Positions 1-6,886 of a stretch of DNA of 7,403 nucleotides are shown one piece after another. Under the pieces are notes generated by a model that saw nothing but the letters and a program-made list of their open reading frames with translations, was not told the origin of the DNA and ran no database searches. The stretch covers positions 1 to 7,403 of the forward strand of contig SLSH01000234.1 in assembly GCA_007130555.1 (NCBI GenBank), given 5' to 3'. The position numbers and the translations under genes are program-made. Position 1 is the stretch's first letter, and each line of letters starts with the position of its first letter. Source of the stretch: Bacteroidales bacterium. GTDB lineage: Bacteria; Bacteroidota; Bacteroidia; Bacteroidales; ML635J-15.

Positions 1-19
1 CATTAAATAAAAACAAATT

Positions 20-385
20 ATGGCAAGAGTATCAGGAGTAGATATACCGGATAATAAAAGAGGCGAAATATCGCTTACTTATATTTTTGGAATTAGCAGA
101 AGCAGGGCAAACACAATATTAGAGAAAGCCGGTGTAGATAAAAATATTAAAGTTAAAGATTGGACAGATGACCAATTTTCAAAAGTCAGAAAAGAAATTT
201 CCGAATTTCGTCTGGAAGGAGAATTACGTTCAGAAATTCAGTTAAATATTAAACGATTACAGGACATTGGTAGTTATCGTGGCATCAGACATCGTATAGG
301 ATTGCCCCTGAGAGGACAAAAAACCAAAAATAATGCAAGAACCAGACGTGGTAAAAAAAGAACTATTGCAGGTAAAAAGAAATAA
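20..385 (+). CDS. rpsM: 30S ribosomal protein S13 (uS13)
   Basis: S13 sits in the head of the small subunit, contacts 16S rRNA and P-site tRNA through its basic tail, and forms bridges to the large subunit. The 121-residue length is normal for the family. The N-terminus (MARVSGVDIP) and the segment at residues 85-111 (SYRGIRHRIGLPLRGQ, then NARTRRG) are the family hallmarks, followed by the usual Lys/Arg-rich end (GKKRTIAGKKK). The ATG is the natural start because the conserved N-terminus begins there. The leader is A/T-rich with no Shine-Dalgarno sequence. It is first of five tightly spaced genes, with rpsK 17 bases downstream. Only 19 bases precede it, so the operon promoter and any S4 autoregulatory leader lie outside the window. 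Confidence 0.98.
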   Translation: MARVSGVDIPDNKRGEISLTYIFGISRSRANTILEKAGVDKNIKVKDWTDDQFSKVRKEISEFRLEGELRSEIQLNIKRLQDIGSYRGIRHRIGLPLRGQKTKNNARTRRGKKRTIAGKKK

Positions 386-402
386 TTAAATATAATAAAA
401 AC

Positions 403-792
403 ATGGCAAAAAAAACAAAAAGTGCAAAAAAACGGGTAGTAAAGGTAGAATCTACGGGTTGTGCCTATATTCACTCATCTTTTAATAATATTATTGTTAC
501 TTTGACAAATAATGACGGACAAGTAATATCATGGTCATCTGCAGGGAAAAACGGATTCAGGGGCAGTAAAAAAAATACTCCTTATGCAGGGCAGACTGCT
601 GCGGATGACTGTGCGAAAGTCGCGTTTGATTTAGGTCTGAGAAAAGTTAAAGTTTATGTTAAAGGAGCTGGAGCGGGCAGAGAATCTGCAATAAGAACAT
701 TACATAATTTAGGGATAGAAGTTGCCGAAATTGTTGATGTTACTCCAATGCCTCATAACGGATGCAGACCGCCAAAAAGAAGAAGAGTATAA
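403..792 (+). CDS. rpsK: 30S ribosomal protein S11 (uS11)
   Basis: S11 binds the 16S rRNA platform next to the mRNA exit and the anti-Shine-Dalgarno end of the rRNA. The protein has 129 residues, the standard length. After a short Lys-rich N-terminus comes the conserved core AYIHSSFNNIIVTLT (residues 21-35), then SAGKNGFRGSKK (46-57) and YAGQTAA (61-67). The S11 signature is intact at the C-terminus, from VKGAGAGRESAIRTL (87-101) through VDVTPMPHNGCRPPKRRRV (111-129). It lies between rpsM (17 bases) and rpsD (36 bases) in the alpha operon. The leader is A-rich and has no Shine-Dalgarno motif. Nothing is unusual; identity is secure from motif recognition alone. Confidence 0.98.
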   Translation: MAKKTKSAKKRVVKVESTGCAYIHSSFNNIIVTLTNNDGQVISWSSAGKNGFRGSKKNTPYAGQTAADDCAKVAFDLGLRKVKVYVKGAGAGRESAIRTLHNLGIEVAEIVDVTPMPHNGCRPPKRRRV

Positions 793-828
793 TATTAAAT
801 AGTTAAAAATTTTATTAAGTAATTTAAA

Positions 829-1437
829 ATGGCTAGATACAGAGGACCAAAAACAAAAATTTCAAGAAAGTTCGGGGAACCAATTTTCGGACCTGATAAA
901 ACTTTTGAAAAGAAAAATTACCCTCCGGGAATGCACGGAGCAAATAAAAGAAGAAGAAAAGTCTCGGAATACGGACTTCAGCTTAAAGAAAAACAAAAAG
1001 CGAAATATACTTACGGAATACTTGAGAGACAATTTCGCAATACATTTAATAAAGCTGACAGAAGTAAAGGTGTTACAGGAGTAGTTTTATTACAACTTCT
1101 TGAATCAAGACTGGATAATGTAGTGTTTAGACTTGGACTTGCTCCGTCAAGACAATCTGCGAGACAATTAGTAACACACAGACATATAATAATTAACGGA
1201 AAAATATGTAGTATCCCATCTGCTCAGGTAAAACCCGGTGATTTAATTGGTGTACGTGAAAAATCAAAGTCATTGGAAGTAATCCAAAATTCTTTAAGTG
1301 GATTTAATCATTTAAAATATCCATGGCTAGAATGGGACGAAGAGCAAATGACAGGGAAATTTACTTCTCTTCCGGAAAGAGAAGATATACCGGAAAATAT
1401 TAAAGATCAGTTAATAGTTGAATTATATTCGAAATAA
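829..1437 (+). CDS. rpsD: 30S ribosomal protein S4 (uS4)
   Basis: S4 is a primary 16S rRNA-binding protein that nucleates assembly of the 30S body and helps form the mRNA entry site. In Enterobacteria it also represses translation of the alpha operon; whether that holds here cannot be judged. The 202-residue length is typical. The N-terminal part (MARYRGPKTKISRKFGEPIF) is of the zinc-free type, since no Cys cluster is present. The S4 RNA-binding domain spans about residues 91-146 and carries the signature LESRLDNVVFRLGLAPSRQS (91-110) followed by ARQLVTHRHIIING (111-124). The C-terminal end IKDQLIVELYSK (191-202) is the usual closing helix. It is 36 bases after rpsK and 26 bases before rpoA. 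Confidence 0.98.
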   Translation: MARYRGPKTKISRKFGEPIFGPDKTFEKKNYPPGMHGANKRRRKVSEYGLQLKEKQKAKYTYGILERQFRNTFNKADRSKGVTGVVLLQLLESRLDNVVFRLGLAPSRQSARQLVTHRHIIINGKICSIPSAQVKPGDLIGVREKSKSLEVIQNSLSGFNHLKYPWLEWDEEQMTGKFTSLPEREDIPENIKDQLIVELYSK

Positions 1438-1463
1438 ATAATTAATTAAATAATTTTATTTAC

Positions 1464-2456
1464 ATGGCAATTTTAGCATTTCAAAAACCGGATAAGGTAG
1501 CAATGATTGAGGCCGATGAATTTCATGGAAAATTTGAATTCGGACCCCTAGAGCCTGGTTATGGCATAACAGTTGGAAATTCATTAAGAAGAATTCTGCT
1601 GTCATCGTTAGAAGGATTTGCAATTTCTTCTATGAAAATTGACGGCATAGACCACGAATTTTCCACAATACCAGGAGTTATGGAGGATATTACCGAAATC
1701 GTTTCTCAGTTAAAGCAAATCAGATTTAAACAACAAATCGAAGATTTTAACGAAGAACAAGTTACAGTTACAATTAGCGGACAAGAAGAATTTAAAGCAG
1801 GAGATATTGGTAATTTCCTGACAGGATTTAAAATTCTTAATCCCGAACTGTTAGTTTGCAGAATGGAATCGTCTGCTGAGTTGAAATTTGAACTGAATAT
1901 TATTAAAGGAAGAGGTTATGTTACCTCGGAAGAAAATAAGCCGTTAGAACATCAAATCGGGATGATACCAATCAGTTCTGTATTTACTCCGATAAAAAAT
2001 GTAAAATATTACATTGAGAATATGAGAGTAGAACAAAAAACAGATTTTGAAAAACTTGTTTTTGAAATCGAAACTGATGGGTCTATACATCCCAAAGAAG
2101 CTCTTAAAGAAGCAGCAACAATTCTTATTTATCACTTAATGTTGTTTTCAGATGAGAAGATTACTCTTGAAGATGATGAAAAAAATGAAAATGAAGAGTT
2201 TGACGAAGAAGTATTGAGAATGAGACAATTGTTAAAAACAAGACTTGTAGATTTAGACTTGTCTGTCAGAGCTCTTAATTGCTTAAAAGCAGCCGAAATA
2301 GAAACCTTAGGACAACTTGTCCAGTTTAATCAAACTGATTTGTTAAAATTTAGAAACTTTGGAAAAAAATCTTTAACAGAATTAGTTAATTTACTTAATA
2401 ACAAAAATCTTAACTTTGGAATGGATATCAGTAAATACAAGTTAGATAAAGAATAA
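1464..2456 (+). CDS. rpoA: DNA-directed RNA polymerase subunit alpha
   Basis: Alpha dimerises to nucleate assembly of RNA polymerase and contacts upstream DNA and activators. It has 330 residues, the usual length. The N-terminal domain (about 1-232) has the dimerisation motif EPGYGITVGNSLRRILLSS (30-48) and closes with HPKEALKEAATILIYHL (209-225). An acidic linker rich in Asp/Glu (about 236-250) follows. The C-terminal domain (about 258-322) has the helix-hairpin-helix core. Residues matching the E. coli DNA-contact set are kept: R269, N272 and C273 in SVRALNCLK, and G300, K302 and S303 in NFGKKSL. UP-element or activator contact through this domain therefore looks possible, although UP elements were defined in other phyla. 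It is co-transcribed with the ribosomal genes; rplQ starts 10 bases after its stop. Confidence 0.98.
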   Translation: MAILAFQKPDKVAMIEADEFHGKFEFGPLEPGYGITVGNSLRRILLSSLEGFAISSMKIDGIDHEFSTIPGVMEDITEIVSQLKQIRFKQQIEDFNEEQVTVTISGQEEFKAGDIGNFLTGFKILNPELLVCRMESSAELKFELNIIKGRGYVTSEENKPLEHQIGMIPISSVFTPIKNVKYYIENMRVEQKTDFEKLVFEIETDGSIHPKEALKEAATILIYHLMLFSDEKITLEDDEKNENEEFDEEVLRMRQLLKTRLVDLDLSVRALNCLKAAEIETLGQLVQFNQTDLLKFRNFGKKSLTELVNLLNNKNLNFGMDISKYKLDKE

Positions 2457-2466
2457 TTTTTAAAAA

Positions 2467-3327
2467 ATGAGACACAATAAAAAAAATAACCATCTGGGAA
2501 GGACTAGTTCGCACAGGAAAGCAATGCTTTCAAATATGGCATCTTCGCTTATTATGCATAAAAGAATTAATACAACTCTTGCAAAAGCAAAAGCTTTAAG
2601 ATGTTATATTGAACCTCTTATAACAAGATCTAAAAACGATAATACTCATAACAGACGTATTGTATTTAGTAGTCTGCAAGATAAATATGCCGTTTCAGAA
2701 TTATTTAGAGAAGTGGCTATTAAAATCGGGGAACGCCCAGGTGGATATACCCGAATATTAAAAACAGAAGCAAGAAGTGGGGATAATGCAGAAATGTGCA
2801 TTATTGAACTGGTTGATTATAACGAAAGCTTACTGGAAGCGAAAGCAACGGATAAAAAACAGACCAGACGCTCTCGTCGTGGAGGAAAAAAGAAAATAGA
2901 TGAAACTGCTAAAACCGATATAGAAGAACAAGTTGATGAGGCAGATGTAGAGGTGGAGGATAAAGAAGAAAGTGCAGTAGAAGAAAAAACACAGGAAGTT
3001 GATGCAGAAGTTGAAAGTAAAGACGAGGTTAAAGAAGAAGCTCCTGCTACTGAAGAAAAAGAAGTTAAACAAGAAAAAACGGAAGAAATAAAAGAAGAAG
3101 AGCAAACCGAAAGTAAAGTTGAAGAAAAAGTACAAGAAGTTGATTCAGAAGTTGATTCAGAAGTTGAAAGTAAAGACGAGGTTAAAGAAGAAACTCCTGC
3201 TACTGAAGAGAAAGAAGTTAAGCCAGAAGAAAAAACGGCAGAAATTAAGGAAGATGAACAATCTGAAAGTGCAGCGGAAGAAGACTCTAAGAAAAAAGAT
3301 GATCAACAAGAAGATAAGAATAAATAA
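2467..3327 (+). CDS. rplQ: 50S ribosomal protein L17 (bL17) with long acidic repeat tail
   Basis: L17 binds 23S rRNA near the polypeptide exit side of the large subunit. The core is normal: MRHNKKNNHLGRTSSHRKAM (1-20), INTTLAKAKALR (34-45), and the closing strand PGGYTRILKT to CIIELVDYNE (91-120). The family is usually about 115-130 residues, but this frame runs to 286. After a basic patch (KKQTRRSRRGGKKK, 130-143) the tail (144-286) is almost only Glu, Lys, Asp, Val, Ser, Thr and Gln, with no hydrophobic core, so it should be disordered. It contains two tandem units (residues 172-218 and 219-270). L17 tails of moderate length are known in Bacteroidota; this one is long. The frame is open throughout and ends just before the operon terminator, so the extension looks translated rather than a missed stop. 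Confidence 0.96.
   Translation: MRHNKKNNHLGRTSSHRKAMLSNMASSLIMHKRINTTLAKAKALRCYIEPLITRSKNDNTHNRRIVFSSLQDKYAVSELFREVAIKIGERPGGYTRILKTEARSGDNAEMCIIELVDYNESLLEAKATDKKQTRRSRRGGKKKIDETAKTDIEEQVDEADVEVEDKEESAVEEKTQEVDAEVESKDEVKEEAPATEEKEVKQEKTEEIKEEEQTESKVEEKVQEVDSEVDSEVESKDEVKEETPATEEKEVKPEEKTAEIKEDEQSESAAEEDSKKKDDQQEDKNK
2980..3276 (+). repeat. Tandem duplication inside the rplQ tail (141 + 156 bp)
   Basis: Copy 1 covers 2980-3120 (47 codons) and copy 2 covers 3121-3276 (52 codons), directly adjacent and in frame. Each encodes a block beginning EEK-x-QEVD and containing ESKDEVKEE, PATEEKEVK and KEEEQTES or KEDEQSES. The central 64 bases (3005-3068 against 3158-3221) differ at only two positions, which indicates a recent duplication. 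Copy 2 is longer because of a 12-bp tandem duplication (GTTGATTCAGAA at 3139-3150 and 3151-3162) and one extra codon. An older, degenerate partial unit may be visible just upstream at residues 153-171. Confidence 0.93.
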
Positions 3328-3351
3328 AATTTATCAGATAATATTAAGTTT

Positions 3352-3376
3352 AAAAAGGGATTAGTTCCCTTTTTTT
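3352..3376 (+). terminator. Rho-independent terminator of the alpha operon
   Basis: A 9-bp perfect stem (AAAAAGGGA at 3352-3360 with TCCCTTTTT at 3366-3374) encloses a 5-base loop and runs into a T tract ending at 3376. It lies 24 bases after the rplQ stop. The A-run on the left arm makes the hairpin partly symmetrical, so it could also act on the opposite strand, although no convergent gene is present. It is the boundary between the ribosomal operon and eno. Confidence 0.88.
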
Positions 3377-3402
3377 AATATTTATTTTTAAAACAATCAA
3401 TT

Positions 3403-4689
3403 ATGGGACAAATTGCAAATATTTATGCCAGGCAAATTCTTGATTCAAGAGGCAATCCTACATTAGAAGTAGAGGTTTATACTTCTGCCGGAAATGTGGG
3501 ACGTGCTGCAGTTCCCAGCGGAGCGTCAACAGGAATATACGAAGCTGTGGAATTAAGAGATGGGGATAAAAATCATTATCTTGGCAAAAGTGTTCTTCAG
3601 GCAGTTCATAATGTAAACAATTCTATTGCCGATAATTTAAGAGGGATATCTGTTAATAATCAACTTGAAATTGATAATATAATGTTATCAATAGATGGGA
3701 CTTATAATAAAAAAAGTTTAGGAGCAAATGCAATATTGGGAGTTTCGATGGCTTGCGTTCAGGCAGCTGCAATCGATCACGGTTTGCCTCTTTATAACTA
3801 TCTGGGAGGAGTAGGAGCAAAAACGCTTCCGATACCTATGATGAATATTTTGAACGGAGGACAACATGCTGATAATAAAATTGATATTCAGGAATTTATG
3901 ATTATGCCAATTGCTGCTCCTACATTTAGCGAAGCCCTGAGAATGGGAACAGAAATATTTCATAATTTAAAAGCAGTATTAGGTAAAGCAGGACATTCTA
4001 CTAATGTAGGAGACGAAGGAGGATTTGCCCCAAATTTAAACTCAAACGAAGAAGCACTTGATTATATTTTAAAAGCTATTGAAAAAGCAGGGTATAAGCA
4101 GGGCGAAGAAGTTTATATCGCCCTTGATGCCGCAGCTTCGGAATTTTACGATAAAGAAAACAAAACATATAACTTCGAATCTAACGAAAAAAAATTTAAA
4201 TCTAAAGATTTAGTAGAATACTGGAAAAAACTTGTAAATAAATACCCGATTATTTCGATTGAAGACGGGTTTGATCAAGATGACTGGGACGGCTGGAAAT
4301 TAATGACAGATGAACTGGGAGATAAAATACAGATTGTAGGAGACGATTTATTTGTAACAAATGTAAACAGATTAGCAAAAGGGATTAAGGAGGGTACGGC
4401 AAATTCGATCTTAGTTAAAGTTAATCAAATCGGAACTTTATCCGAAACTATTGAAACCGTCAACCTTGCCACCAGGAATAGTTATACCTCGGTAATTAGT
4501 CACAGATCCGGTGAAACCGAAGATGTTTTTATCGCAGATTTAGCAGTAGCTTTAAATACAGGACAAATAAAAACAGGGTCCGCATCACGTTCCGACAGAA
4601 TTGCTAAATATAATCAATTACTTAGAATAGAGGAAGCATTAGGAAATAATGCTTATTATCCAGGAAAAAATTTTAAATTTGTCAGATAA
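3403..4689 (+). CDS. eno: Enolase (phosphopyruvate hydratase, EC 4.2.1.11)
   Basis: Enolase interconverts 2-phosphoglycerate and phosphoenolpyruvate in glycolysis and gluconeogenesis in the cytoplasm. The 428 residues match the bacterial octameric/dimeric family. The flexible substrate loop PSGASTGIYEA (38-48) is intact. By alignment from memory with E. coli enolase, H155, E164 and E205 are active-site residues, D242, E287 and D314 bind magnesium, K339 is the catalytic base, and H367-R368-S369 plus K390 bind substrate. The enolase signature reads ILVKVNQIGTLSET (336-349). The ATG is the start because the conserved N-terminus (IYARQILDSRGNPT) begins seven residues in. The gene sits alone between two regulatory gaps: 26 bases after the preceding terminator and 134 bases before groES. 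There is no obvious hairpin terminator after its stop. In many Flavobacteriia carA lies between rplQ and eno (recalled, not checked); it is absent here. Confidence 0.98.
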   Translation: MGQIANIYARQILDSRGNPTLEVEVYTSAGNVGRAAVPSGASTGIYEAVELRDGDKNHYLGKSVLQAVHNVNNSIADNLRGISVNNQLEIDNIMLSIDGTYNKKSLGANAILGVSMACVQAAAIDHGLPLYNYLGGVGAKTLPIPMMNILNGGQHADNKIDIQEFMIMPIAAPTFSEALRMGTEIFHNLKAVLGKAGHSTNVGDEGGFAPNLNSNEEALDYILKAIEKAGYKQGEEVYIALDAAASEFYDKENKTYNFESNEKKFKSKDLVEYWKKLVNKYPIISIEDGFDQDDWDGWKLMTDELGDKIQIVGDDLFVTNVNRLAKGIKEGTANSILVKVNQIGTLSETIETVNLATRNSYTSVISHRSGETEDVFIADLAVALNTGQIKTGSASRSDRIAKYNQLLRIEEALGNNAYYPGKNFKFVR

Positions 4690-4772
4690 CGACATTTTGA
4701 CATATTATAATTATTATAATTAAAAATAATTGACAATTTTGTCAGATTATTGTTAATGGCATAATATTAGCA
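4680..4772 (+). promoter_or_regulatory. Candidate groESL promoter/operator region
   Basis: The block holds TGACAATTTTGTCA (4731-4744), with 6-bp inverted arms around two bases. An outer pair, TGTCA (4680-4684) and TGACA (4698-4702), faces the same way. From 4757 to 4772 the sequence TGGCATAATATTAGCA matches the sigma-54 consensus TGGCAYR-N4-TTGCW except for A in place of the second T of TTGC; the GG (4758-4759) and GC (4770-4771) are spaced correctly. Transcription from it would start near 4783, about 40 bases before groES. A Bacteroidota sigma-A type reading (TTTTG at 4737 and TAATATTA at 4762, 20 bases apart) is an alternative with a poorer -7 box. No CIRCE (TTAGCACTC-N9-GAGTGCTAA) is present. 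Function is inferred. Confidence 0.45.
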
Positions 4773-4823
4773 AAGCAGAGATTGAAATTATAAATAATGT
4801 TTAACTTAAAAAATAATTAAATT

Positions 4824-5108
4824 ATGGCAAACAATGTTGGAAGACCAATAGCCGGTAAAATTTTAGTAAAACCGGTAGAAGCAGAACAAAAAACTAGTAG
4901 TGGTATAATTATCCCCGATTCAGCACAGGAAAAACCTCAAGAAGGTAAAGTTATTGCTGTGGGGAAACCAAAAAAAGATGAAGTAATTGAAGTTAAAGCC
5001 GGAGATATGGTTTTATATGGCAAATACAGTGGTACAGAAATACATCGTGACGGGCAGGATTATTTAATTATGAACCAGTCTGATATTTTATTAGTGATAA
5101 AAGAATAA
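4824..5108 (+). CDS. groES: Co-chaperonin GroES (Hsp10/Cpn10)
   Basis: GroES is the heptameric lid that caps GroEL and encloses the folding chamber in the cytoplasm. The 94-residue length is normal. The mobile loop that docks on the GroEL apical domain lies at about residues 19-34, with the hydrophobic tripeptide Ile28-Ile29-Ile30 in SSGIIIPDSA. KPQEGKVIAVG (38-48) and the C-terminal block GDMVLYGKYSGTEI (61-74) to YLIMNQSDILLVIKE (80-94) are family hallmarks. The ATG gives the expected N-terminus and no in-frame alternative is better; the leader is A/T-rich without a Shine-Dalgarno motif. It heads a two-gene operon, with groEL 30 bases downstream, and the upstream palindrome and promoter-like element probably control both genes. 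Confidence 0.98.
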   Translation: MANNVGRPIAGKILVKPVEAEQKTSSGIIIPDSAQEKPQEGKVIAVGKPKKDEVIEVKAGDMVLYGKYSGTEIHRDGQDYLIMNQSDILLVIKE

Positions 5109-5138
5109 ATAGTTTTAAATTAAAAAAAATAATAAGTT

Positions 5139-6776
5139 ATGGCAAAAGAATTAAAGTATAATGTTGAAGCAAGAGACCTCTTAAAAAAAGGAGTTGATGC
5201 ATTAGCTGATGCAGTTAAAGTAACTCTTGGTCCTAAAGGGAGAAATGTAGTTATTGATAAAAAATTCGGTGCTCCTCAAATAACAAAAGACGGAGTTACA
5301 GTAGCAAAAGAAATTGAATTAGAAGATCCTTTTGAAAATATGGGAGCTCAAATGGTTAAAGAAGTTGCATCAAAAACCAATGATGACGCAGGAGACGGAA
5401 CTACTACAGCTACGGTTTTAGCTCAATCTATTATTAGCGTAGGATTAAAAAATGTTACGTCAGGTGCAAACCCAATGGATTTAAAAAGAGGTATCGACAA
5501 GGCTGTAAGGAAAGTTGTAGAAGAACTTAGAGCTTTATCCCAGCAAGTAGGAAATGATAATAAAAAAATTCAACAAGTGGCAAGTGTTTCTGCAAATAAT
5601 GAAGAGCAAATCGGAAAAGATATTGCTCTTGCAATGGAAAAAGTCAGTAAAGAAGGAGTAATTACAATTGAAGAAGCAAAAGGAACAGAAACAGAAGTTA
5701 AAGTTGTTGAAGGAATGCAATTTGACAGAGGATATATCTCTCCTTATTTTATTACTGACAGTGATAAAATGGAAACTGTTTTAGAAAATCCGTATATTTT
5801 GATTACAGACAAGAAAATTTCTTCAATGAAGGATCTTATGCCTGTTTTAGAGCCTGTTGCCCAAGAAGGAAAACCTTTATTAATTATTGCCGAAGATGTT
5901 GAGGGCGAAGCTCTTGCAACTCTTGTTGTAAATAAATTAAGAGGTACGGTTAAAATTGCTGCTGTTAAAGCTCCCGGATTTGGAGACAGAAGAAAAGAAA
6001 TGCTTCAGGATATTGCAATTCTTACAAATGGAGAATTTATTACTGAAGAAAGAGGATTAAAACCGGAAAATACAACTATAGACCAACTTGGAAGAGCCGA
6101 AAAAGTTGTTATTGATAAAGAAAATACAACAGTAGTTGATGGTGCAGGAGATAAATCTCAAATTAAAGCAAGAATAAGCCAGATTAAAAAACAAATTGAT
6201 AATACCACAAGTGATTATGATAAGGAAAAACTTCAGGAAAGACTGGCTAAATTATCAGGCGGTGTAGCTGTTGTTTATGTCGGAGCAAGTACGGAAATGG
6301 AGATGAAAGAAAAGAGAGACCGTTACGAAGATGCTTTGAGTGCTACTCGTGCAGCAATAGAAGAAGGAATTATTCCGGGTGGAGGAGTTGCATATATCAG
6401 AGCAATTAAATCTTTAGAAAATCTTAAGGGAGAAAATGAAGATGAAAAAACAGGTATTAACATAATTCTCAGAGCATTAGAAGAACCTTTAAGAAAGATA
6501 GTTGAAAATTCCGGTAAAGAGGGTGCTGTTATTGTTCAAAAAGTAAAAGAAAATGAAGGAGATTTTGGATATAATGCTCATACCGATAAATTTGAAAACT
6601 TATATAAAACAGGAATAATTGATTCGACAAAAGTTGCTCGTGTTGCTCTTGAAAATGCTGCTTCTATTGCAGGAATGTTGCTGACTACAGAATGTATTGT
6701 AGCGGATGTTACCGAAGAAAACCCTATGCCACCTATGGGAGGCGGAATGGGAGGCGGAATGCCGGGAATGATGTAA
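5139..6776 (+). CDS. groEL: Chaperonin GroEL (Hsp60/Cpn60)
   Basis: GroEL forms a double heptameric ring that folds proteins with ATP and GroES. The 545 residues are typical. The equatorial nucleotide site is intact: VTLGPKGRNVV (28-38), D51 in KDGVTVAKE, and D86 in DDAGDGTTTATVL. The residue equivalent to the catalytic D398 of E. coli is D398 in RYEDALSATR. The family signature AAIEEGIIPGGG is at 405-416. The apical domain (about 190-375) carries the expected EGMQFDRGYISPYF and KAPGFGDRRKEML segments. The tail is the usual Gly/Met-rich repeat, GGGMGGGMPGMM. It follows groES by 30 bases without a visible internal promoter or terminator, so the two are likely co-transcribed. A strong terminator begins 27 bases after the stop. 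Nothing suggests a divergent paralogue. Confidence 0.99.
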   Translation: MAKELKYNVEARDLLKKGVDALADAVKVTLGPKGRNVVIDKKFGAPQITKDGVTVAKEIELEDPFENMGAQMVKEVASKTNDDAGDGTTTATVLAQSIISVGLKNVTSGANPMDLKRGIDKAVRKVVEELRALSQQVGNDNKKIQQVASVSANNEEQIGKDIALAMEKVSKEGVITIEEAKGTETEVKVVEGMQFDRGYISPYFITDSDKMETVLENPYILITDKKISSMKDLMPVLEPVAQEGKPLLIIAEDVEGEALATLVVNKLRGTVKIAAVKAPGFGDRRKEMLQDIAILTNGEFITEERGLKPENTTIDQLGRAEKVVIDKENTTVVDGAGDKSQIKARISQIKKQIDNTTSDYDKEKLQERLAKLSGGVAVVYVGASTEMEMKEKRDRYEDALSATRAAIEEGIIPGGGVAYIRAIKSLENLKGENEDEKTGINIILRALEEPLRKIVENSGKEGAVIVQKVKENEGDFGYNAHTDKFENLYKTGIIDSTKVARVALENAASIAGMLLTTECIVADVTEENPMPPMGGGMGGGMPGMM

Positions 6777-6802
6777 AAAGTTTTAATTGATAAATATTAT
6801 TT

Positions 6803-6836
6803 TGAGCCATGCCTTTCAGGTGTGGCTCATTTTTTT
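6803..6836 (+). terminator. Rho-independent terminator of groESL
   Basis: Arms at 6803-6814 (TGAGCCATGCCT) and 6818-6829 (AGGTGTGGCTCA) pair over 12 positions, with two central G-U pairs in the RNA, around a 3-base loop. Seven T residues follow (6830-6836). The arrangement is textbook for the + strand. The opposite strand lacks a good T tract, so it is probably unidirectional. Confidence 0.93.
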
Positions 6837-6886
6837 AATCGGGGTTTAAAGCAACAACAAACTTCCTGTTTTGTGCACCACACAGA

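Noticed and set aside
2797..3327. Frameshift or gene fusion to explain the L17 length
   Set aside because: The tail matches no known domain, the frame is uninterrupted, and the terminator lies where expected after its stop; in-frame repeat expansion is simpler.
3119..3364. Alternative-frame Lys/Leu-rich open frame over the rplQ tail
   Set aside because: It is a by-product of the GAA/AAA-rich repeat read in another frame, overlaps the real gene and runs into the terminator.
4706..4721. Tandem ATTATAATT copies after eno, considered as an eno terminator or promoter -10 boxes
   Set aside because: The pairing is entirely A-T with no GC core or T tract, and the boxes lack suitably spaced partners. 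Probably AT-rich background.
4797..4820. Seven-codon upstream open frame (MFNLKNN) ending three bases before groES
   Set aside because: Short A/T-rich leaders often contain such frames by chance; there is no attenuator structure or conserved peptide to support a role.
4690..4823. CIRCE/HrcA operator before groES
   Set aside because: Neither TTAGCACTC nor GAGTGCTAA is present; the palindrome there has a different sequence and a 2-base rather than 9-base spacer.
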